This document shows, in pieces, positions 1 through 8,668 of a DNA stretch of 64,000 nucleotides. A model generated the notes under the pieces. It saw only the letters and a list, made by a program, of their open reading frames with translations. It searched no databases and was not told where the DNA came from. The translations under genes were made by a program, and so were the position numbers. How positions within the stretch are numbered: position 1 is the first letter of the stretch; each line of letters starts with the position of its first letter. The stretch is from Desulfosporosinus sp049943955. GTDB lineage: Bacteria; Bacillota; Desulfitobacteriia; Desulfitobacteriales; Desulfitobacteriaceae. The DNA lies in the NCBI RefSeq assembly GCF_049943955.1, contig NZ_JBNFTW010000004.1:62001-126000 (forward strand), in the 5' to 3' direction.

Positions 1-1534
1 CCAAAAGCTGAGGCCTTCGTTTCATCGCCCACCATGGAGCTCGTACAAACGTATCCTGTAACAAGGAGCGGATGCGCATAGGGGCAATAGGGCTCATGTA
101 GGGTACGCCGAAAGAACGAAGGCTTAGGAGGTGAATTAAGCCTGCATAAAGGCCGACGGAGACGCCGAAAAAACCGAGACTTCCCGCTAAAATCATAAGC
201 GGAAAACGTGTAAGCCGTACCGCTAAGCTCAAATCGTAGTAGGGGATAGCATAGCTCGATACGGCAGTTATGCCAATAACAATAACCATCAAGGGACTCA
301 CTAAGCTAGCCTTTACAGCAGCATCTCCTATGATTAAAGCGCCGACAATACCAATAGTTTGTCCAATTGGTTTTGGCAAACGCAGCCCTGCTTCTTGTAA
401 GATCTCTAAGACTATTGTCATAAGTAAGGCCTCTAAAAGGGCAGGAAAAGGCACTCCTTCCCGTCCTGCAGAAATGCTCATCAAAAGATCAGTAGGAATG
501 ATTTCTTGATGAAAAGTAGTCACTGCAATATAAACACTTGGCGCCGTAATAGCAATAAACGCCCCAATATAGCGAACAAAGCGAAACAATATTGCTGTCA
601 TAGCACGTTGATAGTAATCTTCATTGACGTTTAAAAATTGTGTTAAAATGGCCGGAACTACTAAGACTATTGGAGTTCCGTCAACCATAATACCAACCTT
701 CCCTTCCAAAAGCTTACCTGCCAGTACATCAGGTCTTTCCGTATAAGCAATTTGGGGAAAGGGCGAATAGGGGAAATCCTCAAGCATTTCTTCGATATAG
801 CCGCTTTCCAATACCCCGTCCATCTTAATGATGCTCAGCCTTCTCAATACTTCGGAAACAACATCAGGGCTGGCGACTTTGTCAACATAGGTGACAACTA
901 TATCTGTATTGGTTAACTCGCCAAGCTTTAAAGATATCAGCCTCAAGGAGGGATGTTTGATCTTTCGCCGTAAAAGAGATGTATTAATTCTTAGTGTTTC
1001 TGTAAATCCCTCATGAGGGCCTTTAATTACTGACTCAGCTACAGGTTCATTAATCCCGGCATTAGCCCACCCTCTAGCTCCGATAATAATTGCTTCTTTA
1101 GAGTCACCGAAAAAAATCACCGCATCGCCGGACAAAATTGCATTAATGGCATCACCTAATTTTGAGATCTTTTTGATTTCAAGACCAGGCAGAAGGTATT
1201 GAATAGTATTATCCACTACATTAGCCAACGTCACTTGAGCTAATTCTCCGCGACCTGGCAAATCAACCATAAGAGGTTTTAAAACAAATTGGTCTAACAG
1301 GTTCTTATCGACTAGCCCATCCACCCCTGCCATTAGGCAGGGAATAGATTCCTTTCCCTGAAGATAGAATTCCCGAAATACAACATCACTGCTCTTAGAC
1401 AAGATTTCTTTTACTATATGCCCTGAAACAGGCTTATCAAGGTCTTCATCAAAGGAGTAGGCAGGGGGTTTTCTAACCTGCCGAACCTTAGGACGAAGGG
1501 TAAGTTCTTTGAGCATTTTCATCCAGCTGCGCAA
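1..1534 (-). CDS. GerA-family spore germination protein, A-subunit type (3' end outside window)
   Basis: This frame runs off the left edge, so only the N-terminal 511 or so codons are present. The start is a TTG at 1532-1534, preceded by a strong AAGGAGG-type ribosome site. The hydrophilic N-terminal domain contains typical GerA-family stretches such as FFGDSKEAI and GPHEGFTETLRIN. The membrane part begins near EGKVGIMVDGTP and continues through hydrophobic segments with PSVYIAV and QTIGIVGALIIGDAAV. Family knowledge: GerA/GerB/GerK A subunits, with B and C partners, form nutrient germinant receptors in the spore inner membrane; SpoVAF is a close paralogue. B and C genes, if present, would lie downstream outside the window, so the choice between germinant receptor and SpoVAF-like cannot be made here. 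Confidence 0.9.
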   Translation of the reverse strand, partial: MRSWMKMLKELTLRPKVRQVRKPPAYSFDEDLDKPVSGHIVKEILSKSSDVVFREFYLQGKESIPCLMAGVDGLVDKNLLDQFVLKPLMVDLPGRGELAQVTLANVVDNTIQYLLPGLEIKKISKLGDAINAILSGDAVIFFGDSKEAIIIGARGWANAGINEPVAESVIKGPHEGFTETLRINTSLLRRKIKHPSLRLISLKLGELTNTDIVVTYVDKVASPDVVSEVLRRLSIIKMDGVLESGYIEEMLEDFPYSPFPQIAYTERPDVLAGKLLEGKVGIMVDGTPIVLVVPAILTQFLNVNEDYYQRAMTAILFRFVRYIGAFIAITAPSVYIAVTTFHQEIIPTDLLMSISAGREGVPFPALLEALLMTIVLEILQEAGLRLPKPIGQTIGIVGALIIGDAAVKASLVSPLMVIVIGITAVSSYAIPYYDLSLAVRLTRFPLMILAGSLGFFGVSVGLYAGLIHLLSLRSFGVPYMSPIAPMRIRSLLQDTFVRAPWWAMKRRPQLL

Positions 1535-1605
1535 CGGTTACTCCTCCTTATCAGCTTATTTTGTCCCGCACCTCATTGATTATGCACATCGATTACAAGG
1601 GATAA

Positions 1606-1644
1606 GAAAAGAGCTGCAAGCATAAACAGTTGCAGCTCTTTTTC
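1606..1644 (-). terminator. Rho-independent terminator (probably bidirectional)
   Basis: An 11-bp stem (AAGAGCTGCAA with TTGCAGCTCTT) encloses a loop of about 10 nt and is flanked by T-rich runs on both strands. It lies just past the stop of the minus-strand membrane protein gene ending at 1653 and upstream of the GerA-type gene, so it probably separates the two transcription units. Confidence 0.8.
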
Positions 1645-1652
1645 TCTGAATT

Positions 1653-2147
1653 TTATAAAGGAACTTCAAAATATGTCATTATAAAAATGCCGGTAACACA
1701 TGAAATTAACCATGCCCAGCGTGGATCCTCATAGTGTATTTTAAGTAGAATAAACATGCCAAAATTAAAAATCACAGAATATGTTAAGGTCCAACCGTTA
1801 AAATGAGCAAAGTGGTGCAGTCGTAATGCCCACCATTCAATCAAAGAAAAAATGAACGTCCAGAAGCAGACATACATTAATTGCTTCAAAAATCCCTTTC
1901 TCGGAAAATAAGGGAGAAATAATAAAATAACGCATGGAAAAATAACAACAATCATCAGAACATTGGCCATTGATTCGGGGATAATTGTCGTAAATTTCCA
2001 TAAAGGCTTTTTGAACGTAAGATAACAATAAATCATATTACCCAAGTCCCAAAATACAATTGTAGAATAATATTGCTTCCACTTTTTCCAATCACCCCAA
2101 AACCAGGTAACTAGAACACAACAAACCGTGAGTATAGTGTCCTCCAT
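1653..2147 (-). CDS. CBO0543-like integral membrane protein of unknown function
   Basis: About 164 residues with four or five hydrophobic segments, rich in Trp and Phe. It resembles a family found in spore-forming Firmicutes called CBO0543-type, whose role is unknown. I chose the ATG at 2145-2147 because GGAGG lies 5 nt upstream; an in-frame ATG at 2171 would add eight residues (MLSTMEEL) but has a weaker ribosome site. The C-terminus is short and ends EVPL just before a terminator. It appears monocistronic, between the DUF2935 gene and the GerA-type gene. Family assignment is by overall look (length, Trp-rich membrane segments, WWALR motif) and is moderately secure; function is not inferred. 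Confidence 0.65.
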   Translation of the reverse strand: MEDTILTVCCVLVTWFWGDWKKWKQYYSTIVFWDLGNMIYCYLTFKKPLWKFTTIIPESMANVLMIVVIFPCVILLFLPYFPRKGFLKQLMYVCFWTFIFSLIEWWALRLHHFAHFNGWTLTYSVIFNFGMFILLKIHYEDPRWAWLISCVTGIFIMTYFEVPL

Positions 2148-2243
2148 GAGTTCCTCCATCGTTGAAAGCATCTCAACTAGGAATCTGCTAAATTCTTATA
2201 ATTTATTCAAAAAAATTGTTTAATGTTGTTAACAAAGTCAAAA

Positions 2244-2285
2244 AAGCGAACTTTGAAACCTTAACGTTTCTTTCGCCCGCTTTGA
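2244..2285 (-). terminator. Rho-independent terminator after the DUF2935 gene
   Basis: On the minus strand an imperfect long stem (AAAGCG... pairing with ...CGCTTT, plus a GAAAC/GTTTC inner part) is followed directly by a run of six T. It sits 20 nt past the stop of the gene ending at 2306. Confidence 0.6.
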
Positions 2286-2305
2286 GAACTATGAACTTCT
2301 GTTGA

Positions 2306-3310
2306 TTAACCTCGTCCAAGATAAACCAATTTTAAAGTCTTTAAAATTCTTAAATAATAATAAGCTTCTCGCAAAGTATGATCCGTCAATAAAGGAGTAA
2401 GCATAGATCGTATTTGACAGCCCAGAAGAAGGTCTGTACTCATGGCTTTAAAAGTTGCGATTGCCGTGGTCGCCTGAATATTCTCCTGTCTCAATTGTTC
2501 AAGCTGTGTTGCTCGTGCCCCCTCACCTTTTAGTTTCTGTTCTAATCGCTTAAACAGACGATCAAAATCTTCTGCCTTACGAATAAGATTCTTCTCCGAA
2601 GGATCCAGAAGATGACTAATAACCTGGGCATGCTCTCCCATGATATCGTCCCAAAATACCTTCTGCTCATATAACTCAACTCGTGAATTTACAAATTGGT
2701 TGTTTTGTAAACGGTTTATTAATTTAAGATAAAAAAGGGCCTCCTTATGAATGTGGGAATATTGGGATGGCAGGAGATTTGTAAATAAACAACATTTCGT
2801 CACTTGGTCTAAAACCATAGCTTTGAACTCAGCAAAACAGGTCGTTAAAGTTTTTGCCTTTTCATTTAGAGTCTGAATATTGGGGATAATCTCTGGGGGG
2901 ATTGTCCCTGGATCGGGATGAAATTTCAACTCCTCGGCCGTTAGTGAACATTCAATATAGATTCCCGTCAATTCTTGAGTCTTTTGCTCTGCCCCAAGTG
3001 TTTTATCGGTTACCAATTCTCCTGATTGAAGTACGCTTTCTGACGCCGTACAATCGCTAAGCATTATAGCTTCCTTAAGAAGTTCATCGTATTGACATTT
3101 AAACTCCTCTGCTTGAGCGGTGTAAGTAACATCTTTAGGCAGAAATCCGATTTGCATAAACGTTGCATGTTCTTTCATGATTCGAGCCATAAATAGATGT
3201 AAATCCAGCGATTCCCTTACGAAATCTCCAACCATTGGTATACTGCTCGTCGTAAAACACCTCCCACTTCCTTTTGAACATTCTATTCCTAGGTTTATAG
3301 TTTTGTTCAC
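2306..3310 (-). CDS. DUF2935 domain protein (ferritin-like helical bundles)
   Basis: 334 residues, all-helical in character. Two similar halves each carry the pattern of the DUF2935 family: ESLDLHLFMARIMKEHA in the first half and KVFWDDIMGEHAQVISHLLDP in the second. Conserved Glu and His residues in such helices suggest a metal-binding four-helix bundle, but the family's function is not established. The start is uncertain. The GTG at 3310 has no good ribosome site, and an ATG 25 codons downstream (MVGDFVRESL) fits the usual family N-terminus better, although the AGGAGG-like sequence is about 20 nt from it. The gene is monocistronic, with its own terminator, and lies downstream of the pyruvate:ferredoxin oxidoreductase terminator. 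Confidence 0.8.
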   Translation of the reverse strand: MNKTINLGIECSKGSGRCFTTSSIPMVGDFVRESLDLHLFMARIMKEHATFMQIGFLPKDVTYTAQAEEFKCQYDELLKEAIMLSDCTASESVLQSGELVTDKTLGAEQKTQELTGIYIECSLTAEELKFHPDPGTIPPEIIPNIQTLNEKAKTLTTCFAEFKAMVLDQVTKCCLFTNLLPSQYSHIHKEALFYLKLINRLQNNQFVNSRVELYEQKVFWDDIMGEHAQVISHLLDPSEKNLIRKAEDFDRLFKRLEQKLKGEGARATQLEQLRQENIQATTAIATFKAMSTDLLLGCQIRSMLTPLLTDHTLREAYYYLRILKTLKLVYLGRG

Positions 3311-3345
3311 AATATACTAATGAAGGTTATACTTTCCTCACAGCA

Positions 3346-3374
3346 TAAAAAAAGAGAGCAGAAATTCTGCTCTC
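3346..3374 (-). terminator. Rho-independent terminator of the nifJ/por gene
   Basis: GAGAGCAGA pairs with TCTGCTCTC and is followed on the minus strand by seven T. It lies 40 nt past the stop codon of the oxidoreductase at 3414. Confidence 0.9.
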
Positions 3375-3413
3375 AAACCATAGTTAAATTATTTTTAGAA
3401 CAATCTGGTTAAA

Positions 3414-6400
3414 TTATTCTCCCCATTTTTGTTCTGCTAAACGTTTATAAGAATCGTAACGTACCTTAGCATATTTTTCTGCTCCGCTGAAGAGTTCTTC
3501 TGCAGTTTCAGGGAAGGTATTCATCAATGACGTATAACGTACTTCGCCCATGATAAAGTCACGGAAAGGTATCGTTGGTTCCTTGGATTCCAGGCTAAAT
3601 GGGTTCTTTCCTTCTTCTGCCAAATCAGGATTGAAGCGATAGAGATGCCAGTACCCAGAATCAACGGCTTTCTTAGCTTCTTGAACGCTCTTCGTCATAC
3701 TAGCTTTAAGGCCATGGTTAATGCATGGAGCATAAGCAATAATTAATGAAGGTCCTTTATAAGCTTCGGCTTCCTTAATAACTTTGATAGCTTGGCTCAT
3801 ATTGGCACCAAGGGCAATTTGAGCGACATAAACGTAGCCGTAACTCATAGCCATCATACCAAGGTCTTTCTTACGAATCTTCTTACCTGCGGCAGCAAAC
3901 TTAGCAACAGCTGCACGAGGCGTTGATTTTGAAGATTGACCACCGGTATTGGAATATACTTCAGTATCGAGAACGAGGACATTGACATCGTCGCCGGATG
4001 CTAAAACATGATCTAAACCACCATAGCCGATATCATAAGCCCATCCGTCTCCACCAATAATCCATTGGGATTTCTTGATAAGATGGTCTTTCCGACGAAG
4101 GATCTCTGCTAATACGTTATTGTCTCCATTATAGCCTTCAAGAGATGCCTTAATTTTTGCTGCGGCTGCTTTTGAAGCATCTGCATCATTCCAACCTGCA
4201 AGCCACTCTTCAAAGGCACCTTTAAGCTCAGCACCAATTTCCATTTCGAGTGCCTGCGTCATTAATTCAGCTAATTTTTCACGTTGCTGACGGACTCCCA
4301 AATACATGCCATAACCAAATTCAGCATTATCCTCGAATAAGGAGTTAGCCCAAGTCGGTCCTTTACCTTCTTGATTCGTGGTGTATGGAACCGCAGGAGC
4401 ACTTCCACCCCAGATTGAACTACAACCGGTGGCATTAGCGATCATCATACGATCACCATAGAGTTGAGTTAGAAGCTTAACATAAGCGGTTTCTCCGCAA
4501 CCTGGGCAAGCACCGTTAAACTCGAGTAAAGGCTGCGCAAATTGGCTTCCTTTAACAGTCGTCACATCAAAGAGATTCGATTTATTTTTAAGGGAAAGGG
4601 CAAATTCCCAGTTTGCTGTTTGTTGCTCAAATTGTTCAGCAGCAGGTTTCATTACCAGCGCTTTTTCTTTAGCCGGGCAAACTTCCGCACAGTTTCCACA
4701 ACCGGTGCAATCCAAAGTGCTTACTTGGATACGGAATTGCAGACCTGCAGCTTCTTTACCAATAGCCTTCTTGCCAACAAAGGATTCCGGAGCATTTTTT
4801 GCCTCTTCTTCATTCATAAGGAAAGGACGGATTGCAGCGTGAGGGCAAACATAGGAACATTGGTTACACTGAATGCAATTGTTCATTTGCCATTCTGGAA
4901 CTGTAACCCCAATACCACGTTTTTCGTAAGCCGTGGTACCAACCGGGAAGGTACCATCTTCACGACCATTGAAAGCACTGACAGGAAGATCATCTCCCTC
5001 CATGGCATTCATAGGACGAAGAATATTTTTAACGAAATCGGGTTCATCAGAAGCAGCAGCGACTTCTCCGTCTTGAGCGTTAGCCCAGGATGCAGGAATT
5101 TCAACTTTGACGAGAGCTGAAACACCTTGATCTATGGCTGCATTGTTCATGTCAACAATGTTTTGGCCTTTTTTACCATAGGTCTTTAAGACGGAAGCTT
5201 TCAAATAATCAATTGCCTCTTCAACAGGAATAACATTAGCAAGTTTGAAGAAAGCAGCCTGCATGACCATGTTAATCCGTGAACCAAGACCAATTTTACG
5301 GGCAATAGAAACTGCATCAATGATATAGAAGTTAACTTCGTTACGAGCAAGTGCCTGTTTCATTGCTGCCGGAAGTTTCTCATCCAATTCTTCAGGCGTC
5401 CATTGACAATTCAAAACAAAATTGCCCTTTTTCTTCAAGCCCTTTAAGAGGTCATATTGGTAGACATAGGTTTGATTATGACAAGCAATATAGTTTGCAC
5501 CTGTCACATAGTAAGGGGATTTAATCGGCTTCTTGCCAAAGCGAACGTGCGAAATGGTAATACCGCCGGATTTCTTACTGTCATATTGGAAGTAAGCTTG
5601 AGCATAAAGAGAAGTATGATCCCCGATAATCTTGATAGCTTGCTTGTTGGCACCAACAGTACCGTCTGCGCCAAGGCCCCAGAATTTACAAGCAATAGTT
5701 CCCTCTGGAGCGGTATCAATGATTTCATCTTCAGGAAGAGACTTAAAGGTTACATCATCAACGATTCCAATGGTAAATCCATTGACCGGCTTTTCGGCCT
5801 TAAGATTTTTATAAACAGCCAATATTTGAGAAGGCGTTGTATCTTTGGATCCTAAGCCGTAACGACCTCCCACAATAACGGGTTTTTGCTCATGATTATA
5901 GAAAACTTCTTTAATATCTAAATAGAGAGGTTCACCTAAAGAACCAGGCTCTTTTGTTCTTTCAAGAACTGCGATCTTTTTAACAGTTTTGGGCAATACG
6001 TTGAAGAAATATTTGCTGGAGAAAGGATTGAAGAGGTGAATTTTGACAACTCCAACTTTTTCTCCTTTGGCCATAAGATAGTCGATGGTTTCTTCAATCG
6101 TATCACAGACTGAACCCATAGCAACAATTACATATTCGGCATCTTCCGCACCGTAATATTGGAAAGGATGATATTCACGACCGGTCAGTTTTTTATACTC
6201 TTGCATATAGTGCTCAACAATATCAGGAATCTCAGCATAAAACTTATTAGACGCTTCACGGCCTTGGAAATAAACATCAGGATTTTGAGCTGTTCCGCGC
6301 AAAACAGGATGTTCTGGGTTTAAACCACGGTCGCGGAATGCTTGAACCGCATCCATGTCTATTAATTTGCCAACTTCATCATATTCCGGTATCTCGATCT

Positions 6401-6941
6401 TTTGAATTTCATGAGACGTACGGAATCCATCGAAGAAATGTATAAAAGGAACTCTTGCCTTAACTGTCGCTAAATGAGCAATAAAGCCCAAGTCTAACGC
6501 TTCTTGGACGCTATGTGAAGAAAGCATTGCAAATCCAGTTGCACGAACAGACATTACGTCTTGATGATCACCAAAAATTGAAAGAGCATGGGTTGCTAAA
6601 GCCCGAGCACTTACATGGAATACACTTGGAAGCAGCTCACCGGCAATCTTATACATGTTAGGAATCATCAAAAGTAAGCCTTGTGAAGCTGTATACGTAG
6701 AGGTTAATGCACCAGCCTGGAGTGAACCGTGTACTGCACCTGCGGCACCTGCTTCGGATTGCATCTCAACGACTTTAACAGTTTGCCCATAAATGTTTTT
6801 CCTTCCATGAGCAGCCCATTCATCAACCAATTCGGCCATTGTCGAAGAGGGGGTGATGGGAAAGATGGTAGCGACTTCAGTAAATGCATACGATGCATGA
6901 GCCGCGGCTTCATTTCCATCCATGGTTTTCATTTTAGCCAT
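3414..6941 (-). CDS. nifJ: Pyruvate:ferredoxin (flavodoxin) oxidoreductase
   Basis: 1175 residues, the usual length of the single-chain homodimeric enzyme. It oxidatively decarboxylates pyruvate with CoA to acetyl-CoA and CO2, passing electrons to ferredoxin, in the cytoplasm of anaerobes. Order of domains seen: N-terminal pyrimidine/TPP-related domain (MDGNEAAAHASYAF, FPITPSSTM), transketolase-C-like part, 2[4Fe-4S] ferredoxin domain with CIQCNQCSYVCP near residue 688 and CTGCGNCAEVCP near 744, then the TPP-binding domain with NGACPGCGE and GDGWAYDIG near 960. The start is the ATG at 6939-6941, 10 nt after AGGAGG; a frame extension to 6962 would include the ribosome site itself. It stands alone with a promoter and hairpin leader upstream and a terminator downstream. 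The por name is also used. Confidence 0.97.
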   Translation of the reverse strand: MAKMKTMDGNEAAAHASYAFTEVATIFPITPSSTMAELVDEWAAHGRKNIYGQTVKVVEMQSEAGAAGAVHGSLQAGALTSTYTASQGLLLMIPNMYKIAGELLPSVFHVSARALATHALSIFGDHQDVMSVRATGFAMLSSHSVQEALDLGFIAHLATVKARVPFIHFFDGFRTSHEIQKIEIPEYDEVGKLIDMDAVQAFRDRGLNPEHPVLRGTAQNPDVYFQGREASNKFYAEIPDIVEHYMQEYKKLTGREYHPFQYYGAEDAEYVIVAMGSVCDTIEETIDYLMAKGEKVGVVKIHLFNPFSSKYFFNVLPKTVKKIAVLERTKEPGSLGEPLYLDIKEVFYNHEQKPVIVGGRYGLGSKDTTPSQILAVYKNLKAEKPVNGFTIGIVDDVTFKSLPEDEIIDTAPEGTIACKFWGLGADGTVGANKQAIKIIGDHTSLYAQAYFQYDSKKSGGITISHVRFGKKPIKSPYYVTGANYIACHNQTYVYQYDLLKGLKKKGNFVLNCQWTPEELDEKLPAAMKQALARNEVNFYIIDAVSIARKIGLGSRINMVMQAAFFKLANVIPVEEAIDYLKASVLKTYGKKGQNIVDMNNAAIDQGVSALVKVEIPASWANAQDGEVAAASDEPDFVKNILRPMNAMEGDDLPVSAFNGREDGTFPVGTTAYEKRGIGVTVPEWQMNNCIQCNQCSYVCPHAAIRPFLMNEEEAKNAPESFVGKKAIGKEAAGLQFRIQVSTLDCTGCGNCAEVCPAKEKALVMKPAAEQFEQQTANWEFALSLKNKSNLFDVTTVKGSQFAQPLLEFNGACPGCGETAYVKLLTQLYGDRMMIANATGCSSIWGGSAPAVPYTTNQEGKGPTWANSLFEDNAEFGYGMYLGVRQQREKLAELMTQALEMEIGAELKGAFEEWLAGWNDADASKAAAAKIKASLEGYNGDNNVLAEILRRKDHLIKKSQWIIGGDGWAYDIGYGGLDHVLASGDDVNVLVLDTEVYSNTGGQSSKSTPRAAVAKFAAAGKKIRKKDLGMMAMSYGYVYVAQIALGANMSQAIKVIKEAEAYKGPSLIIAYAPCINHGLKASMTKSVQEAKKAVDSGYWHLYRFNPDLAEEGKNPFSLESKEPTIPFRDFIMGEVRYTSLMNTFPETAEELFSGAEKYAKVRYDSYKRLAEQKWGE

Positions 6942-7093
6942 TTTTTGTTTCCTCCTAATCATGTGATAAATTTAATTTTCCCGGGAGTATAATGGAATAC
7001 CTTTTCTATTTTTCCTCATATTTTTCAGAAAACGAACTATTTAACTTTGAGGAAGAAATAGAATTTTCATAAAACGCCCGTAAAAACAGACGT

Positions 7094-7129
7094 AGGGAAC
7101 TACTTCGCAATTACGTCGAATAGTTCCCT
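7094..7129 (-). promoter_or_regulatory. Strong hairpin in the leader of the pyruvate:ferredoxin oxidoreductase gene
   Basis: AGGGAACTA and TAGTTCCCT pair, with TTCG/CGAA continuing the stem inward, between the promoter at 7142-7171 and the gene start at 6941. A T-rich stretch follows about 9 nt later on the minus strand, not immediately, so it may be an mRNA-stabilising hairpin or part of an attenuator. No known riboswitch is recognised. Confidence 0.5.
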
Positions 7130-7141
7130 TTAGCAATTTTT

Positions 7142-7171
7142 AGTATACCTCCAACTTGTCGAACGAGTCAA
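7142..7171 (-). promoter_or_regulatory. Sigma-A type promoter for the pyruvate:ferredoxin oxidoreductase gene
   Basis: On the minus strand TTGACT (7166-7171) and TATACT (7142-7147) are separated by 18 nt. This would give a leader of about 195 nt containing a hairpin. Confidence 0.6.
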
Positions 7172-7205
7172 GGACTTAATTTAAAAAATCTTTGAGTAAA
7201 AAGAT

Positions 7206-7523
7206 TTAAATTCCTAATAACTGTAGGATTGATAAGGTTAATACTCCAGGAAATCCTAAAATTCCGACAATAATTACTGTAAAAAAATTAATTGGAATTG
7301 AAAAGCCAAGAATACTTAAAAGAAAATTAAATAACCAAAGTCCGACAATTCCGCCCAAGCTATGAATTGTGATTTTTAGAACAATATTTGGTTTTCCGAG
7401 AATTGAACGAACCGTTAATCCTATTATTATTATAAAAAATCCTAGAAAGACCAGTGTCAATATAGTTTCCCCCTCGTTCGGTGCTAGTCCATAGATATGC
7501 ACTTCAAGGATAAAGAAGAACAC
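7206..7523 (-). CDS. bofA: Pro-sigmaK processing inhibitor BofA family protein
   Basis: 105 residues with three hydrophobic segments. The BofA pattern is visible: a Gly-rich turn HSLGGIVGLWLFNFLL, then IPINFFTVIIVGILGFPGV. In Bacillus, BofA holds the SpoIVFB protease inactive in the outer forespore membrane together with SpoIVFA, delaying pro-sigmaK processing. Context supports the call: dnaX-ybaB-recR-bofA is the Bacillus order. The start is GTG at 7521-7523 with a GGGGAAG site; an in-frame GTG eight codons later (HIYGLAPNEG) is an alternative. It is separated from recR by about 150 nt that contain a hairpin repeat, so it may have its own promoter. Confidence 0.85.
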   Translation of the reverse strand: MFFFILEVHIYGLAPNEGETILTLVFLGFFIIIIGLTVRSILGKPNIVLKITIHSLGGIVGLWLFNFLLSILGFSIPINFFTVIIVGILGFPGVLTLSILQLLGI

Positions 7524-7591
7524 TTAAATCTTCCCCATGATAAAAAATAATTAATCCTAATCTTTTTTTCGCTTTTAATGAATTAAGCGAA

Positions 7592-7627
7592 GGAACCACC
7601 CCCACTTATAGAAGTGGAAGTGGTTCC
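7592..7627. repeat. Dispersed hairpin element, copy A (partial)
   Basis: GGAACCAC and GTGGTTCC form an outer stem around an inner CCACTT-TATAG-AAGTGG hairpin. The left part resembles the other copies (GGAACCAC...TAGAAGTGG), but the TTACGATT tail is missing. It lies between recR and bofA. No T-run follows on either strand, so it is not a typical terminator. Confidence 0.5.
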
Positions 7628-7677
7628 TATTCCTTGCTTAACTATCATTTGGCCAGAACTCTATGACCTTACTTCAA

Positions 7678-8274
7678 TTAAAGCTGGCGTCTCCCTTCCA
7701 ACGCTCGTGCAATGGTTACTTCATCAGCATATTCCAAGTCCCCGCCAACGGGTAACCCATGAGCTATACGGGTCACTTTAATTCCTAATGGTTTTAGTAA
7801 ACGAGCTAAATATAAAGCAGTTGCTTCTCCTTCTACCGTCGGATTAAGAGCCATAACAACTTCCCGAACACCTTCCAAACGTTTTAAAAGAAGGTTAATA
7901 GTTAATTGCTCCGGTCCTATTCCTTCCATAGGTGAGAGCACACCGTGCAAAACATGATACCGACCTTTGAATTCTTTGGTTTTTTCTAAGGATACCACAT
8001 CTCTCGGATGTTCCACGACACAAAGTTCTGAGGAATCTCGTTGTGGGTTCTGACAAAGTGCACAAGGATCTTGGTCCGTGAAGTTGGAGCAAATTGAACA
8101 TTTTTTAAGCGAATGATTTGCTGCCAGAATCGCCTGAGCCAAATCCTGCGAAATTTGTGGCTGCTGCAGAAGGTGAAATGCCAATCTTCCTGCTGTTTTG
8201 GGACCAATCCCCGGCAAACGTGCCAAAGAGCTGATAAGATCTGCCAAAGGCTGAGGATAGTTCAGAAAATCCAT
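7678..8274 (-). CDS. recR: Recombination mediator protein RecR
   Basis: 198 residues, full length. RecR acts with RecO (and RecF) to load RecA on SSB-coated gaps. Visible domains: N-terminal helix-hairpin-helix (LARLPGIGPKTAGRLAF, about residues 17-33), a four-Cys zinc motif (CSICSNF...CALC, about residues 57-76), the Toprim domain, and the C-terminal ARGLPVG-like element, here RIAHGLPVGGDLEYADE. The ATG is preceded by AGGTG and lies 7 nt from the stop of the upstream ybaB gene, so dnaX-ybaB-recR are probably cotranscribed. Confidence 0.97.
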   Translation of the reverse strand: MDFLNYPQPLADLISSLARLPGIGPKTAGRLAFHLLQQPQISQDLAQAILAANHSLKKCSICSNFTDQDPCALCQNPQRDSSELCVVEHPRDVVSLEKTKEFKGRYHVLHGVLSPMEGIGPEQLTINLLLKRLEGVREVVMALNPTVEGEATALYLARLLKPLGIKVTRIAHGLPVGGDLEYADEVTIARALEGRRQL

Positions 8275-8281
8275 AGTTCAC

Positions 8282-8626
8282 CTAGAACAAGCCGGGGATC
8301 TTTAAACCACCGGTCAATTTTCCCATTTCGTTACCAGCCATTTCCTGAGCTTTTCTTAACCCTTCATTAACTGCGGCCTTGACAAGATCTTCCAGCATTT
8401 CTACATCCTCAGGATCAATAGCTTCGGGATTGATTTTCATTTCTACTAATTCCATTTTTCCACTTACAACAACTTGAACCATCCCGCCCCCAGAAGAGGC
8501 ATCCACTGTTTTATTTTGCAATTCCTCTTGTGCTCTAGCCATGTCCTCTTGAAGCTTTTGGGCTTGCTTAATCATTTGATTCATATTTCCACCCATACCG
8601 CCGCCCATTCCTTTAAAACCTGCCAT
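8282..8626 (-). CDS. YbaB/EbfC nucleoid-associated protein
   Basis: 114 residues. The N-terminus is rich in Gly and Met (FKGMGGGMGGNMNQMIKQAQKLQ), followed by the family's coiled-coil helix and a beta strand segment with VQVVVSGKMELVEMKI and INPEAIDPEDVEMLEDLV. Members bind DNA as dimers and shape the nucleoid; the exact role is unclear. The position between dnaX and recR is conserved in many bacteria (yaaK in Bacillus). The ATG is preceded by AGGAAG. It lies 42 nt downstream of dnaX and 7 nt upstream of recR. Confidence 0.95.
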   Translation of the reverse strand: MAGFKGMGGGMGGNMNQMIKQAQKLQEDMARAQEELQNKTVDASSGGGMVQVVVSGKMELVEMKINPEAIDPEDVEMLEDLVKAAVNEGLRKAQEMAGNEMGKLTGGLKIPGLF

Positions 8627-8668
8627 ATTAACACTTCCTATCTTGATTTTATCATCAATATTTGATAT

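Noticed and set aside
4542..5120. Plus-strand frame opposite the pyruvate:ferredoxin oxidoreductase
   Set aside because: It is antisense to a highly conserved domain and has no motif.
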